In this document: positions 26,067-35,723 of the stretch, piece by piece | How the letters are laid out: every line of letters begins with the position of its first letter | Numbering within the stretch: position 1 is the first letter of the stretch | Source: Cyclobacterium amurskyense | GTDB taxonomy: Bacteria > Bacteroidota > Bacteroidia > Cytophagales > Cyclobacteriaceae | Reading direction: 5' to 3' | Length of the DNA: 64,000 nucleotides | Assembly (NCBI RefSeq): GCF_001050135.1 | Contig: NZ_CP012040.1 | Span: forward strand, 4,977,001 to 5,041,000 | Position numbers and translations under genes: made by a program | Notes under the pieces: model-generated | The model's input: the letters and a program-made list of their open reading frames with translations, nothing else | Database searches by the model: none | Told to the model about the DNA's origin: nothing

Positions 26067-26371
26067 AAAAGCAGATAGGAGGTAAGTTAAAGGAAAGCAT
26101 TAGTCCCTGGAAGGAAGGCATTAGTTATCCGAAAAAATCGGAAAGTAATGTGAAGGAAGGGGAAAGAAACCTGCGGGAATCTAAATGTAACATGAAGGAA
26201 TGCAATTGTAGGCCGTAGGAACGGAGATGTAAGCTGAAGGAATAGAAGTGTAAGCGATAGGAACAGAAATGTAAGCAGAAGGAACGGAAATGAAAGTCGA
26301 AGGAACCGGAATGTAACCTGTAGGAATGCAATTGTAAGCCATAGGACTGAAAATGTAAGTCTAATTTTTTT
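26057..26371. repeat. Tandem array with strict 21-bp period
   Basis: About 14-15 degenerate units keep exact 21-nt spacing with no indels between 26057 and 26371. Typical units begin at 26183, 26204, 26225, 26246, 26267, 26288, 26309 and 26330. The consensus core is AATGTAAGC, followed by three variable bases, then AGGAAY. The outer units are more decayed and the first overlaps the stop codon of the MORN-type gene. A run of T follows the last unit. On the minus strand the period of seven codons leaves an open frame of 68 codons with a heptad pattern rich in His, Ser and Leu. I consider that frame a by-product of the period. Confidence 0.85.
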
Positions 26372-26846
26372 TTATTATCCTTTCAATTCAAGTACTAAGT
26401 GTGTGATTAATCTTGCATCATTGCCCTTACCCTAAATCTTATGCAATGATCCAAAAGATCCTATAATTTGCACTTTACGATTTAGCGGCTAGAAAGAATA
26501 AGGATTTTCGCAGAAGGGATATTTAAGTTAAAACCTAAACTACAGTGATCAGATAAATTTTGACCTAAAAAGAGTCATATGTATATAGTTAACAGGTTTG
26601 GTTTTCGAACCCGACCCCAACAGGGTCGGTTAATAAAAAAACTGCTGTTTGTCTGCAAACCTGTAAACCCTTTAGGATTGGAAATGTGTTATAATATTTT
26701 TTTAATCAACATAAGTACATGGTATTTAGCGGAATAACGAAATAAAATCGCTATTTTAGATAGATCAATGCCTGGAAGTAGTCTTTTATAGTATAGGTAA
26801 TAGACTTCCCTTCACCAACACGATTTGTAAATCAAAAGATCTTCTC
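26372..26846. other. Intergenic spacer with one hairpin
   Basis: No gene is seen. The spacer is A/T-rich and contains a hairpin CCGACCC (26611-26617) with GGGTCGG (26623-26629) and a 5-nt loop. It is not followed by a T run, so it is not a convincing terminator. Confidence 0.5.
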
Positions 26847-28241
26847 ATGAAAAAGACTATCTTCCTTTTCCTGACCCTATTTATTGTTTTCAACTCCCAA
26901 GGACAAAGTCCAGAAAATCAGCCTCCAATTATTTTTATATACGATGCAAGTGGCTCCATGTGGGGACAGATGCAAGGAAAAACCAAAATGGAAATTGCCG
27001 CCAATGCCTTGAGTAGTACCATAGGAAATCTTACTGAGCATCAAAAATTAGGCTTTGTTGCCTATGGGCACCGTAAGGAAGGGGATTGCGAGGATGTGGA
27101 GTTTATGGTGGATGCCGAGACAGGGACAAAAAAGGAAGTAATAGCAGCCGTCAAAGGGATTAAACCCCTTGGCAAAACACCATTGGCTTATTCAGCAACA
27201 TTGGTCATTGACCAATTAAGAGCGGCCAAGCAGAAAGCCACCATTATCCTTATTACAGATGGCATAGAATCCTGTGATGGAAATATTTGTGAGATCGTCC
27301 AAGCCGCCAAAGAGGAGGGCATTGATTTTAAATTGCATATCATCGGCTTTGGCTTAAAGGAAGAAGATACCCAGCAATTGAGGTGTGCAGCAGGAGCAGG
27401 GGAAGGGAGCTATTTTAGTGCGGAGAACGCAGAGAATCTAGGAGAAATCCTCAATGTAGCCACTGCTTCTACTGTGGATAAGCCTGCCAATAATTTCTCT
27501 GTTTATGCCGTTAAGAATGGCAAGCCAATGGATGTTTATGTCAAAGCCTATGATATAGTTGCCAAGAGAGCAACTATTATGCTGAGGACTTATCGGGATA
27601 CCGGGTATTTCTATTTACCTCCAAGTAAATACAACTTTGAAGTGGTTCCATTGGAGGGAAGTGATGTAAATATGATTACGGTAAATAATGTGGAAAGTCT
27701 TGAAAACACCATTGGCCACCAAACGATCTCCTTTGATGGTGGTAAATTGGATGTATTTACTTCAAATAATGGGGAGGGCTGGGACAGTATGGTCAAGGTA
27801 ATTGATAACAATGGAAAGGTAGTGGCCACCACCAGAACCTATGGGGCCAAAAAGGAAGTTGAAGTCAATCCCGGTGTATATAAAGTAGCCATTCAGGCAT
27901 TGAAAATGGAAGGGCTACAAACGAATACCGAGTTGGATAGCGTCGTCATTGCTGCTGCAAAAACTTTGCCCTTGGTTTATGATTTTAAAACGGGAGCGTT
28001 TGAAATTTATACTCAGGTTGGAGGAGAGAACATAGATACGGTAGTTTCCATAAAAGAAGAAAAGTCCGGCAAAAGTGTTGCTGGAGCCCGAACTTATAAT
28101 AAAGGAGCCAAATTTCTATTAAACCCAGGCAATTATGTGGTAACCATCCGACCATTGGGAGCGCATAAAGAAAAAGCCGCACAAACAATAGAAGTGGAAG
28201 TCAAAGCAGGAGAAACCCATACCAAAACATTAAATTTTTAA
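26847..28241 (+). CDS. Secreted von Willebrand factor type A domain protein
   Basis: The 464-residue protein has a signal peptide (MKKTIFLFLTLFIVFNSQGQ). Residues ~28-205 form a vWA domain with a complete metal-ion-dependent adhesion site: DASGS at 33-37, the Thr in GKTPLAYS near 110, and Asp in ITDGIES near 137. Cysteine pairs (EGDCED, ESCDGNIC) are probably disulfides in the periplasm. The C-terminal half has three similar beta-sandwich repeats with the pattern GGKLDVFTSNNGE, GAFEIYTQVGGE and NPGxYxVxI. The product probably binds a protein or peptide in the cell envelope. It is co-transcribed with the next gene, which starts 3 nt after its stop. Confidence 0.88.
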   Translation: MKKTIFLFLTLFIVFNSQGQSPENQPPIIFIYDASGSMWGQMQGKTKMEIAANALSSTIGNLTEHQKLGFVAYGHRKEGDCEDVEFMVDAETGTKKEVIAAVKGIKPLGKTPLAYSATLVIDQLRAAKQKATIILITDGIESCDGNICEIVQAAKEEGIDFKLHIIGFGLKEEDTQQLRCAAGAGEGSYFSAENAENLGEILNVATASTVDKPANNFSVYAVKNGKPMDVYVKAYDIVAKRATIMLRTYRDTGYFYLPPSKYNFEVVPLEGSDVNMITVNNVESLENTIGHQTISFDGGKLDVFTSNNGEGWDSMVKVIDNNGKVVATTRTYGAKKEVEVNPGVYKVAIQALKMEGLQTNTELDSVVIAAAKTLPLVYDFKTGAFEIYTQVGGENIDTVVSIKEEKSGKSVAGARTYNKGAKFLLNPGNYVVTIRPLGAHKEKAAQTIEVEVKAGETHTKTLNF

Positions 28242-28243
28242 GA

Positions 28244-29002
28244 ATGTTAAATATTTATTTTAAGATAAAATCCATTTTTAAATGCTTGAATTATTGGACT
28301 CTACTGTTTTTTGGGACAATAATAAGCTTGTCAATGGTTCCATTTAACCAGCCACCTGTTAGTCCAAGAGGGGATAGTGGAAGATTAATCAAGGGAAATT
28401 CAGTACAGGCTTTGCCTTTGTTTGAGCAGATTGAAGGTCCTGAAAATGGGATAGGATTTTTTAAACCGAATTTTTATGAAAACCCAAGCCTGTATTTTTA
28501 TGGGAATGTAAATTTAGAGAAGGGTTTGACAGAACATTTGCCTATGGATAGTGTTGTTTTTACCCAAAACCAATTTGGTGAATTTAGCACCTCTTACGCT
28601 CCTCCTTGGCTTTATCCGGAACACCTTAAATTAGATTATGGTGTCTTGTATTTTAAAGTTTTGGGTATTGGCCATGATTTTTTAAAAGTGATTGCCAATA
28701 AGGACAATGCCCAAGTGTCTTATCTGAACAAGAACCAAGGGGAATTTTTTTCATGGACTGAATTTTTAATGACGGTTAACAGTGTGGAGCTTAAGGAAGA
28801 AAATTCGGGAAAAGTACGGCTCAAGCCTTTTGAACAAGCAGGAGAAATAGCTATAGAATATGAGTTTATTCAGCCTTTAATAGTCAATGAAGAATGGCTT
28901 TACGGCAAATTTGTTGATGGGCAGCTTAAAGAAAAGGGAAAAGGTTGGATTAGGTGGAGAAAAGGAAATAAACTGTATATCAACTATTCACTGTTCTCTT
29001 AA
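28244..29002 (+). CDS. Hypothetical envelope protein co-transcribed with the vWA gene
   Basis: The family of this 252-residue protein was not recognised. A hydrophobic segment at about residues 17-33 (LNYWTLLFFGTIISLSMVPF) is a signal peptide or N-terminal anchor. The following domain is beta-rich with aromatic residues (LYFKVLGIGHDFLKVIANKD). It starts 3 nt after the vWA gene and the two end at a hairpin terminator, so they form a two-gene operon and may act together at the envelope. Confidence 0.72.
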   Translation: MLNIYFKIKSIFKCLNYWTLLFFGTIISLSMVPFNQPPVSPRGDSGRLIKGNSVQALPLFEQIEGPENGIGFFKPNFYENPSLYFYGNVNLEKGLTEHLPMDSVVFTQNQFGEFSTSYAPPWLYPEHLKLDYGVLYFKVLGIGHDFLKVIANKDNAQVSYLNKNQGEFFSWTEFLMTVNSVELKEENSGKVRLKPFEQAGEIAIEYEFIQPLIVNEEWLYGKFVDGQLKEKGKGWIRWRKGNKLYINYSLFS

Positions 29003-29024
29003 TCAGTGAATCCCTTTCGAAGCA

Positions 29025-29050
29025 AAACGCCGGTCGTAAAACCGGCGTTT
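29025..29050. terminator. Hairpin terminator between convergent genes
   Basis: A perfect 10-bp stem AAACGCCGGT (29025-29034) with ACCGGCGTTT (29041-29050) has a 6-nt loop. It lies 23 nt behind the vWA operon and before the end of the opposing dehydrogenase gene. The T tract is short. Confidence 0.75.
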
Positions 29051-29141
29051 ATCCAATGCTCTTCTTTAATTAGTCTAAAACATATTGATCCTATCCAAGA
29101 AGGAACAGCCCTTTTCAATCCAACTATGAAGGACAATTAAC

Positions 29142-32100
29142 TTACTGTCCTACAATTATTTGACTTTGTGCACTATTGGCTTTTCCATCTTCTATCAATA
29201 TCATTAATGAACCTGAAGCGGCTTTATCCCGGTCAAAAACTATATTCACCCATTGTTTGCCTACACTAAGATTAGTAGCTCCTGTACCTTTATTGAGGGA
29301 GATTTCTTTACCACTTACCCAGACTTTGGCCTGATCAACTCCGGTTAATTTCAAACTGAATTCTCCTGCCTTAAGTATGTTAACTTCAAATTGAACAAGG
29401 CTGAATTTTTTACCTTTATTGTCTGTAATCACAGGAATATCTCCCAAGGGCAAGTCACCGGCTACTTTGCTGTATAAAGCCTTTGTGCCAGGTACAATTT
29501 TTTTACCCGGCAGGTTTTCCCAAGTATTCACTCCATCAATTTTGCTCAAAGCCTTAAAATCAGGTGCTGCCTTCCAGCGTCTTACCAGTTTTTCATTGGT
29601 GACCCTGAAATCTCCGTTGCTTCCCAGTTTGGAAAGATAGCTGACCAAATTAATAAATTCTTGTTTTTCCAGACTAGCAGTAATTCCTGCGGGCATCAAG
29701 GAACCGGGGACCTTTTCCACATTTTTAATTTGTGATTTAGGAATGCCATTTTCATTACCTGCCATGTCTCGAATGACAACTTCTCTTGCCCCATCATTGA
29801 TCAAATAACCCATCACAATTCCACCATCATTTTTGGTTACTTTCTGCAACTCAAAACCTTCTTTGATTGATTCTGTAGGCTCAAGTATGGATTTGATAAT
29901 ATTGTCTATAGGTAAACTTGTACCTAAAGAACTTAAGTCCGGTCCCAACTGACCACCGGCACCACCTATTCCATGGCAGTTTTGACACATCATAGAGGCT
30001 CGCCTGTAAATGGCTTCCCCTTTCACCGGATCTCCCTCAGTTTTTACTTCTATTCCAAGGAGATAGATTTCTCGTTCGCTTAATTGCTGAGGCATTTTCT
30101 CAGGAGGTAATACTCCACCAGAGGCTTCTAGGGCATCTTTAAGCTGTATGGCTCCGGTTCTGGTTCTTCTATGTACGGGGAGTAATTCTTGCATGGTTTT
30201 TCTTCCTGTCTTTGCCGTTTCTGTAGGGATGCGTGTATTGGACAATGAATTGGCGAACACAGTGGTGGCATTATTGGAGGAAAGGAATGCAGCAAACAGT
30301 TCTCGCGTGCCATTTTCTGAAGGTTTTTCTGAAAGCAGGGTAATTGCAGCATCTGTAGCCTTCTCCGGTGCTGTTTTCACCAACTGAGAAATGGCCAAGA
30401 TGCGGATGCTTTCATTTTTATGCGTTTTGGCCATGTTGAACAAAAGTTCCTGACTATCGGCATCATTAAGCTTACCCATAGCTTCCATGGCGGCTTTTCT
30501 AACCTCCTCATTACTGTCTTGGTTCTTTAGCAAGATAAGATCCAATAGGTCGGCTTTTTTCCACATGCCTACCAATTGCAATACTTTTATCTCTACCGCT
30601 TCATTTTTACTTGAAAGTAAGGTTCTCAATTGAGCAGAAGTATGCTGTGGCACCAAGCCTCTTTCTGAAGCTGCTTTGTACAGTAGTTCCAGGTCTTTCA
30701 ATTGGCTTTCTTTATCGGTAGATTTTGGATTGATTGCTTGTTGGTAGATTTTGGTTAAATCTTCTTTGGTGCCATATTTGGCCAATTTTTCACGAACCAA
30801 TTCCAAGTATTTTTCCGGGACCTTATTGTCGCTATACATTTGAGCAAGCAAAGAGGTGGATTTTGGGTCACCTACGGTATTTAAAGCAAATATGGTTTTG
30901 TCCATATTCCCGAAATAGCCAGGATCATTTAATAATTTTGGTAACCAAACCGGGCTTAAAGTGTTGATGGTGTGCCATAAGGCAAAGTCCAGGTTAACAT
31001 CCATGGTTTGATCCAATGCCTCCAAAGCAGCAATAGTGGCTTCTGTAGTACTGAAATTTTGAAGCCCTACAACCGCTTCCAACCTTACTGTTGCGTGGCT
31101 ATCCTTAGTGGCTTTGGCCAATAAAGATTGGGTTTCAGGGATGTCTTCTTTCCAATGCACCAATACCCTTATCGCTGCAGCTCTTGCTTCCGGTTTTTTA
31201 GCCGTTAATAGCTTTTCCAATAAAGGTACATTCACCGCGCCAATGGCCTGATGCATCCAAAGCCCTTCCATTAAATGGTGCTCAAATTCTGGATTTGAAG
31301 GATCAAGTGCATCGAGCCATTTACTCAATGCATACTTTACTTCTTGAACATCCTTGTTTTTTAGGATCAACTTCGCCTGTAATCTTACCCAGTTTTCTTC
31401 CGATTTTAAGGCTTCCAATAATTCCGGGATAGGTTTATTCTGTAAATCAGGATACTTGACCAAAGGGCTGTCTTTTTTGGTTACCCTCCAGATTCGACCA
31501 TGTTGTTGGTCTCTTCTGGAATCAAAAAAGTCAACTTCCCCGTGTTGAATGATAGGGTTATACCAATCAGCAACATAGATTGCGCCATCTGGTCCCATTA
31601 GGATGTCAACAGGTCTGAAGCCTATATGATCTGTCCATAATAAATCATCAGCCTGCTTAGAAACAAAGCCACTTCCTTGTTCTTCCAAAACAAAACGGTT
31701 CACACGGTTGGCCCTAAAATCATTGGTAATAAGGCTTCCTGCCCAATCTTCCGGCATATGTGCGCCTGAAACAATATCCAAACCACTGTGCTTTGGTTGA
31801 CCAGGATTCAAACCGCTTAAAATTCGTTCAGCACCAGGGGCAGTTACAAATGTAGCGCCAGGAAAGGCGTAATTAATACCTTCTCGTCCAGCACCATCCG
31901 TCAAAAAGCTTTTGCCCCATTTGTCAAATTGTAGGCCCCATGGGTTAATCAATCCTTTGGCATATACTTCTAATTTTTGGGTTTTTGTATTGTATTGCCA
32001 AACACCACCACCTTCAAGTCTGCGGATGCCCCAAGGAGTCTCTACATGGCTGTAGATATAGATGGACTGATTAAAATACATCAAACCATCAGGTCCCCAA

Positions 32101-32732
32101 CGAAAAGTGTGGATGAGGTGGTGGGTATCACCGGTTCCAAAGCCGGAAAGTATTTTGGTCCTTTCATCTGCTTTGCCGTCTCCATCTGTATCCTTTAAGT
32201 GTAGGATTTCTGTTGAATTGGCCACATAGACACCTCCATCACCAGGTAAGAGGCCGGTGGGAGTGAAGAGACCTTCAGCAAAAACAGTGGATTTATCTGC
32301 TATTCCATCTCTATCGGTGTCTTCGATTACCAGTATTTTATCATTGGCCGTCTCACCGGGTCTAAGGTGAGGGTAAATGGTACTGCTTACTACCCATAAT
32401 CTGCCTTGGGCATCCCAGTTCATTTGAATGGGCTTGACCACCATAGGGTCAGTGGCAAATAAATTGACTTCAAAGCCATCTGCTACCTGAAACCTGTCCA
32501 TTTGAACCTGAGGGTCCGTAGATGGGATATCCCGAAGAGCATTTTGGGCATTGGCAATGGTACCATTGACACTCAGTACAATCAAAAATGTAGCTATTCC
32601 TACTAATAATCTTGATATATGGGAAGCTTTATTAGCCACACTTATCAAAAAATTTGTAAATATTTTTAATTCCAATAACATGGTATTTAAGGATTTCTTG
32701 GTAAAATGATTCAATCGATTAAAATCCGACAT
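29142..32732 (-). CDS. PVC-type heme-binding dehydrogenase with HEAT repeats, 1196 aa
   Basis: The N-terminus has a long positively charged lead and a hydrophobic segment ending TIANAQ (near residue 63), a signal peptide or anchor. Residues ~70-415 form a membrane-bound dehydrogenase-type beta-propeller (QVADGFEVNLFATDPMVV, MNWDAQGRLWV, GPDGAIYVADWYNP) with calcium-type loops DTDRDGIAD and DTDGDGKAD. Residues ~440-870 are HEAT-type helical repeats. A c-type cytochrome of the PVC-type heme domain follows, with the heme site CQNCH near residue 915. The last ~150 residues are a beta-sandwich. Family members are thought to be periplasmic oxidoreductases, probably acting on sugars, but the substrates are unproven. 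The gene starts directly after the stop of the SGNH hydrolase (TAAATG). The start could instead be the Met at residue 18. Confidence 0.88.
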   Translation of the reverse strand: MSDFNRLNHFTKKSLNTMLLELKIFTNFLISVANKASHISRLLVGIATFLIVLSVNGTIANAQNALRDIPSTDPQVQMDRFQVADGFEVNLFATDPMVVKPIQMNWDAQGRLWVVSSTIYPHLRPGETANDKILVIEDTDRDGIADKSTVFAEGLFTPTGLLPGDGGVYVANSTEILHLKDTDGDGKADERTKILSGFGTGDTHHLIHTFRWGPDGLMYFNQSIYIYSHVETPWGIRRLEGGGVWQYNTKTQKLEVYAKGLINPWGLQFDKWGKSFLTDGAGREGINYAFPGATFVTAPGAERILSGLNPGQPKHSGLDIVSGAHMPEDWAGSLITNDFRANRVNRFVLEEQGSGFVSKQADDLLWTDHIGFRPVDILMGPDGAIYVADWYNPIIQHGEVDFFDSRRDQQHGRIWRVTKKDSPLVKYPDLQNKPIPELLEALKSEENWVRLQAKLILKNKDVQEVKYALSKWLDALDPSNPEFEHHLMEGLWMHQAIGAVNVPLLEKLLTAKKPEARAAAIRVLVHWKEDIPETQSLLAKATKDSHATVRLEAVVGLQNFSTTEATIAALEALDQTMDVNLDFALWHTINTLSPVWLPKLLNDPGYFGNMDKTIFALNTVGDPKSTSLLAQMYSDNKVPEKYLELVREKLAKYGTKEDLTKIYQQAINPKSTDKESQLKDLELLYKAASERGLVPQHTSAQLRTLLSSKNEAVEIKVLQLVGMWKKADLLDLILLKNQDSNEEVRKAAMEAMGKLNDADSQELLFNMAKTHKNESIRILAISQLVKTAPEKATDAAITLLSEKPSENGTRELFAAFLSSNNATTVFANSLSNTRIPTETAKTGRKTMQELLPVHRRTRTGAIQLKDALEASGGVLPPEKMPQQLSEREIYLLGIEVKTEGDPVKGEAIYRRASMMCQNCHGIGGAGGQLGPDLSSLGTSLPIDNIIKSILEPTESIKEGFELQKVTKNDGGIVMGYLINDGAREVVIRDMAGNENGIPKSQIKNVEKVPGSLMPAGITASLEKQEFINLVSYLSKLGSNGDFRVTNEKLVRRWKAAPDFKALSKIDGVNTWENLPGKKIVPGTKALYSKVAGDLPLGDIPVITDNKGKKFSLVQFEVNILKAGEFSLKLTGVDQAKVWVSGKEISLNKGTGATNLSVGKQWVNIVFDRDKAASGSLMILIEDGKANSAQSQIIVGQ

Positions 32733-33908
32733 TTAAGGCAGCTTTTCTAGTTGGTAATGAAGGGTTTTGGGCTTTTTGGTTTGATTGATCTGATCATCCA
32801 ACCAAAGGATCAATGCATCCAAAGCTTCCAATCCTTCCTTATGCCTTCCTTGCTCATAAGATCGGAAGCCCAGAATATAGGTTCTATTTTGCGGACGGTA
32901 TTGCTGGAAATAGATTTTATCCTTTTCTCTTATCAATTCTAGCAAATGTTTGGATTGTTCTAGGCTTGGGCCTTGTTCCAAGATAATTCCTTCTTCCCAT
33001 TGCTTCCTGCTTCCAATGGCCGAAAGTTTTCCATCCACAGACAAGGAGTAATTTCCTTTTTTTAAGCCATTCACCTTAATGGTTTCATTGCCTGGATTAG
33101 GATTAGAAACTAGATTTTGTATGCTTTTAAAGGATATATTTCTGGCTTTATCTGCAATGGAAATGTGCTGTACCGGTACATTGCTTTCAACGCTAGCGGT
33201 AGAGGCATCAATTTCAATGGAAGGTTTTTCCCTATTCAGCCCCAGTTGATCCATAACCGTTTCGGCAAGCTGAGCATAACCTTTTTCATTAAGATGAACC
33301 CCATTGTTTTCATAAAGTTCAGCACCAGTAGCTGTATTAAAGGCATCAAAAACATCAATGAAAGTCAATTTTCGGGATTGGGCAATTTCTTTAATTGCCT
33401 GGTTATAGCTGCGATATTCATTGTTTCTTAATTTCAATAAATCCTCCGTTCCGGCAGAAACCTGTGGAATGGTAGATAGCAAAATTGCTTTTGCACCTAT
33501 GGCCTCAACGCTATCGAGCAATTGATTCATACCATTTTTGAAAAGGTCCAAGCCTTCAGCTCCTTGCTGGGCTTCCACATTCCCATAACCTATGATAAGC
33601 CAATCGGGCTCAGCCGCTTTTATTTGAGAAATAAGTAAGTCATAAGGGCCGGGGGGATTGGTATAGTAACTTCTGGCTTCACCAAATACAGTATCTCCTG
33701 ACCAGCCTATGTTCCTGAAGGTAAGGTGCTTTTCAGGCCAGTAATTGGTAAGTCTATATTCGAGGAATCCGAATTGTTGTTCATTTTCTATCAATGCATT
33801 GCCCAAGAGCACAAGCCTGTCCCCGTTTTCAGGGGCAAAGTTTTGTTGAGAATATGCTGTGGAAATGAATAAAATTAATTGAAATAATAGGATGTAAATT
33901 CTTTTCAT
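32733..33908 (-). CDS. Secreted SGNH/GDSL-family hydrolase
   Basis: The 391-residue protein has a signal peptide (residues 1-~20, ending STAYSQ). SGNH-type blocks are visible: block I region GDRLVLLGNALIE (with a changed serine position), the Gly region RNIGWSGDTV, the Asn region LIIGYGNVEAQ and the catalytic Asp/His block NNGVHLNEKGYAQLAE. Such enzymes deacetylate or cleave esters on polysaccharides. In block I the usual GDS serine is replaced by LLGNAL, so activity or substrate may differ. A C-terminal ~160-residue extension (GNETIKVNGLKKGNYSLSVDG) is beta-sandwich-like. The gene is immediately upstream of and translationally adjacent to the PVC-heme dehydrogenase gene, a strong two-gene operon. 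Confidence 0.85.
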   Translation of the reverse strand: MKRIYILLFQLILFISTAYSQQNFAPENGDRLVLLGNALIENEQQFGFLEYRLTNYWPEKHLTFRNIGWSGDTVFGEARSYYTNPPGPYDLLISQIKAAEPDWLIIGYGNVEAQQGAEGLDLFKNGMNQLLDSVEAIGAKAILLSTIPQVSAGTEDLLKLRNNEYRSYNQAIKEIAQSRKLTFIDVFDAFNTATGAELYENNGVHLNEKGYAQLAETVMDQLGLNREKPSIEIDASTASVESNVPVQHISIADKARNISFKSIQNLVSNPNPGNETIKVNGLKKGNYSLSVDGKLSAIGSRKQWEEGIILEQGPSLEQSKHLLELIREKDKIYFQQYRPQNRTYILGFRSYEQGRHKEGLEALDALILWLDDQINQTKKPKTLHYQLEKLP

Positions 33909-34012
33909 GGGAATGTTTAGGTACCTGATATTTATTGTTAATATAACCTTTAAATATAAAAAGTAACGAAGAATATCAGGTACAATATTTTTTTAATTTT
34001 ATTATTGGAAAT

Positions 34013-34045
34013 TTTGATTGACCACTGGTTCTTCCTATAACTTTG
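34013..34045 (+). promoter_or_regulatory. Candidate Bacteroidetes-type promoter
   Basis: TTTG at 34013-34016 is followed after 21 nt by TAACTTTG at 34038-34045, a perfect match to TAnnTTTG. It would start a transcript about 120 nt before the ATG of the lipoprotein gene at 34173. Confidence 0.45.
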
Positions 34046-34172
34046 AAACCGATTTTTTTTAGAATCAAGGGTTTAGCAGCATAAATTCAATATTTTAAAT
34101 AGTAAAAAAACCTTGTAAATTAATTTTATAATTATATTTTTATTAAATTAGTTTAAAGTTAACGGTATTCTT

Positions 34173-35336
34173 ATGCTATTTAGATATTTTCAATTGTCGG
34201 TTTTGCTATCCATTGGTTTGGTTTCTTGTAACAGTACAGAAAATCAAAGCAAAGCCCTTAAAGAAATGGAATTTGTAAAGGTGGATTCCTTGGTTTTTGA
34301 CGAATTGCAAATATTAAATGTGCTGGACTATCACAGGGAGCAGGAAGTATACCTAATGGTTACCAAAGGTGTTGAGGGCAGGTATTTTATCATAAACAGC
34401 CAAGGGGAAGTACTTGCTGAAGAACTTTTAAGTGAAGGCCCCAATGCATTTGGGATGGTTTTGCATCGGGCCGGCTTTGTAGGGGATGAAATAATGTTTG
34501 TGAGTGATCAGGAAATCTTTATATATGATTTAGATTTACAGCAACTCAGGAAATTCCCCTTCGAGCAACATACCATGGTAAGGATGATTCATACTCCATT
34601 GGATAATTTTCACCAATTTAGTATAAACAATGTTGCCTATGGTATTGCCAATTTGAGTGATCGAAGATTGGATAAATTTCCCATGGATTATTTTGATACA
34701 TTAAACTATTTTCATTTAGTAAATCCAATGGATGGGACTGTAATAAAAGGTGGGAAAATAGATGAAAGCAGTATTTTTAAACAGAATTATTTTTATCCTG
34801 GTAAGCACAAGCCTATTTATTTTTCAGATTTGAATTCCAAAGTAATGTCATTAATCTTACCGGCAGATTCTATTTTATTTCAATATGATCAAAACTTGAA
34901 CTTGGTCAATAAAATCAAACTGGAACGTGAGGAACCTGATCAACTTGCCAAGGTCCCCATGGAAATGGCCGATCGAAAAGAATTTGGTGCGATCGGCCTT
35001 GATTTTGCTCTAGGAGGCGGTTTTACACATATTGTTGGACAAGGAGCTGCATTTATCGTTGAATATAAAGCAGGATTAGCTCCTGAAGACAATATTGAAA
35101 CTGGCGATTACAAAGAAAGAATGGCTCTAATGGAAACAAGAAAAGTCTTTTATTACCCCATAGAAGATGGCATTCTAATTGGCCTCCCTGTCCTTTGGGA
35201 TAAACCAGGAAACCTCAAACTGGGCTTAGGGAACAACCGTTATTTACATTATGCTGATCAGGCCGACATTCATGAAGAGGAAAAAGAATACCAGTGTTAT
35301 TATATTTATGAATTAAGGCCCATAGAGGAGGATTGA
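34173..35336 (+). CDS. Lipoprotein with predicted six-bladed propeller, 387 aa
   Basis: The SPII signal ends LVSC (Cys near residue 19). The mature part shows repeated strand pairs of the 6-bladed beta-propeller type found in Bacteroidota surface lipoproteins (EVYLMVTKGVEGRYFIINSQ, IMFVSDQEIFIYDLDLQQL, FQYDQNLNLVNKI). It is similar in layout and length to the DUF4221-type lipoprotein at 56737-57894, though the two are not close copies. It is expected on the outer membrane. No enzymatic motif is seen and the role is unknown. The gene is solitary with its own promoter-like site. Confidence 0.75.
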   Translation: MLFRYFQLSVLLSIGLVSCNSTENQSKALKEMEFVKVDSLVFDELQILNVLDYHREQEVYLMVTKGVEGRYFIINSQGEVLAEELLSEGPNAFGMVLHRAGFVGDEIMFVSDQEIFIYDLDLQQLRKFPFEQHTMVRMIHTPLDNFHQFSINNVAYGIANLSDRRLDKFPMDYFDTLNYFHLVNPMDGTVIKGGKIDESSIFKQNYFYPGKHKPIYFSDLNSKVMSLILPADSILFQYDQNLNLVNKIKLEREEPDQLAKVPMEMADRKEFGAIGLDFALGGGFTHIVGQGAAFIVEYKAGLAPEDNIETGDYKERMALMETRKVFYYPIEDGILIGLPVLWDKPGNLKLGLGNNRYLHYADQADIHEEEKEYQCYYIYELRPIEED

Positions 35337-35723
35337 TTTGGTGATGGGTTGAGTTAGTGATATTGTAGAAGGTGGATAGACTTTGGAATCGTGGTATATT
35401 GATAGCCAAATGCTTAAGCTTTCCAAAGAAAATGATATTCCTTTTTTTATTTTAGAGCCATATTTTCATTTTCTGCAACAATGCTGACAAATTTTAGCAC
35501 CAATTAAAACCTTGTTTTTGGTGGAAGGAGACTTTCATTATAAGTTCCCTCATAATAAAAAAGGCTGAATGTGTGGTGTAATTATAGTCAAGGAAGTCAG
35601 GTGTTGGTATGCACTGATAGACACATACTGCTTCCGGCGGTATTGTCGACTATTTCTGCAACAATGCTGACAAAATCATTACGTATTATTTCTACCAAAA
35701 ACGTACATTAAGTTACTAAACCT
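35337..35723. repeat. Spacer with two partial hairpin-repeat copies (P1, P2)
   Basis: A right-half copy (CTGCAACAATGCTGACAAAT) lies at about 35473-35492. A second copy, with a damaged left arm GGCGGTATTGTCGAC and an intact right arm GCAACAATGCTGACAAAATC, lies at 35636-35678. These belong to the multi-hairpin family with better copies at 35797, 48202, 55465 and 55632. No gene is seen. Confidence 0.6.

Noticed and set aside
26125..26331. Minus-strand 68-codon frame with a His/Ser/Leu heptad pattern
   Set aside because: The period of 21 nt (seven codons) removes stops automatically; there is no ribosome binding site or known family, so it was not called as a gene.
26057..26371. CRISPR array
   Set aside because: The 21-bp units are contiguous and degenerate, with no unique spacers and no cas genes nearby; it is a tandem repeat.
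26611..26629. Terminator hairpin CCGACCC/GGGTCGG
   Set aside because: It has no T tract and lies ~550 nt behind the nearest stop codon, so it was only noted as a hairpin.
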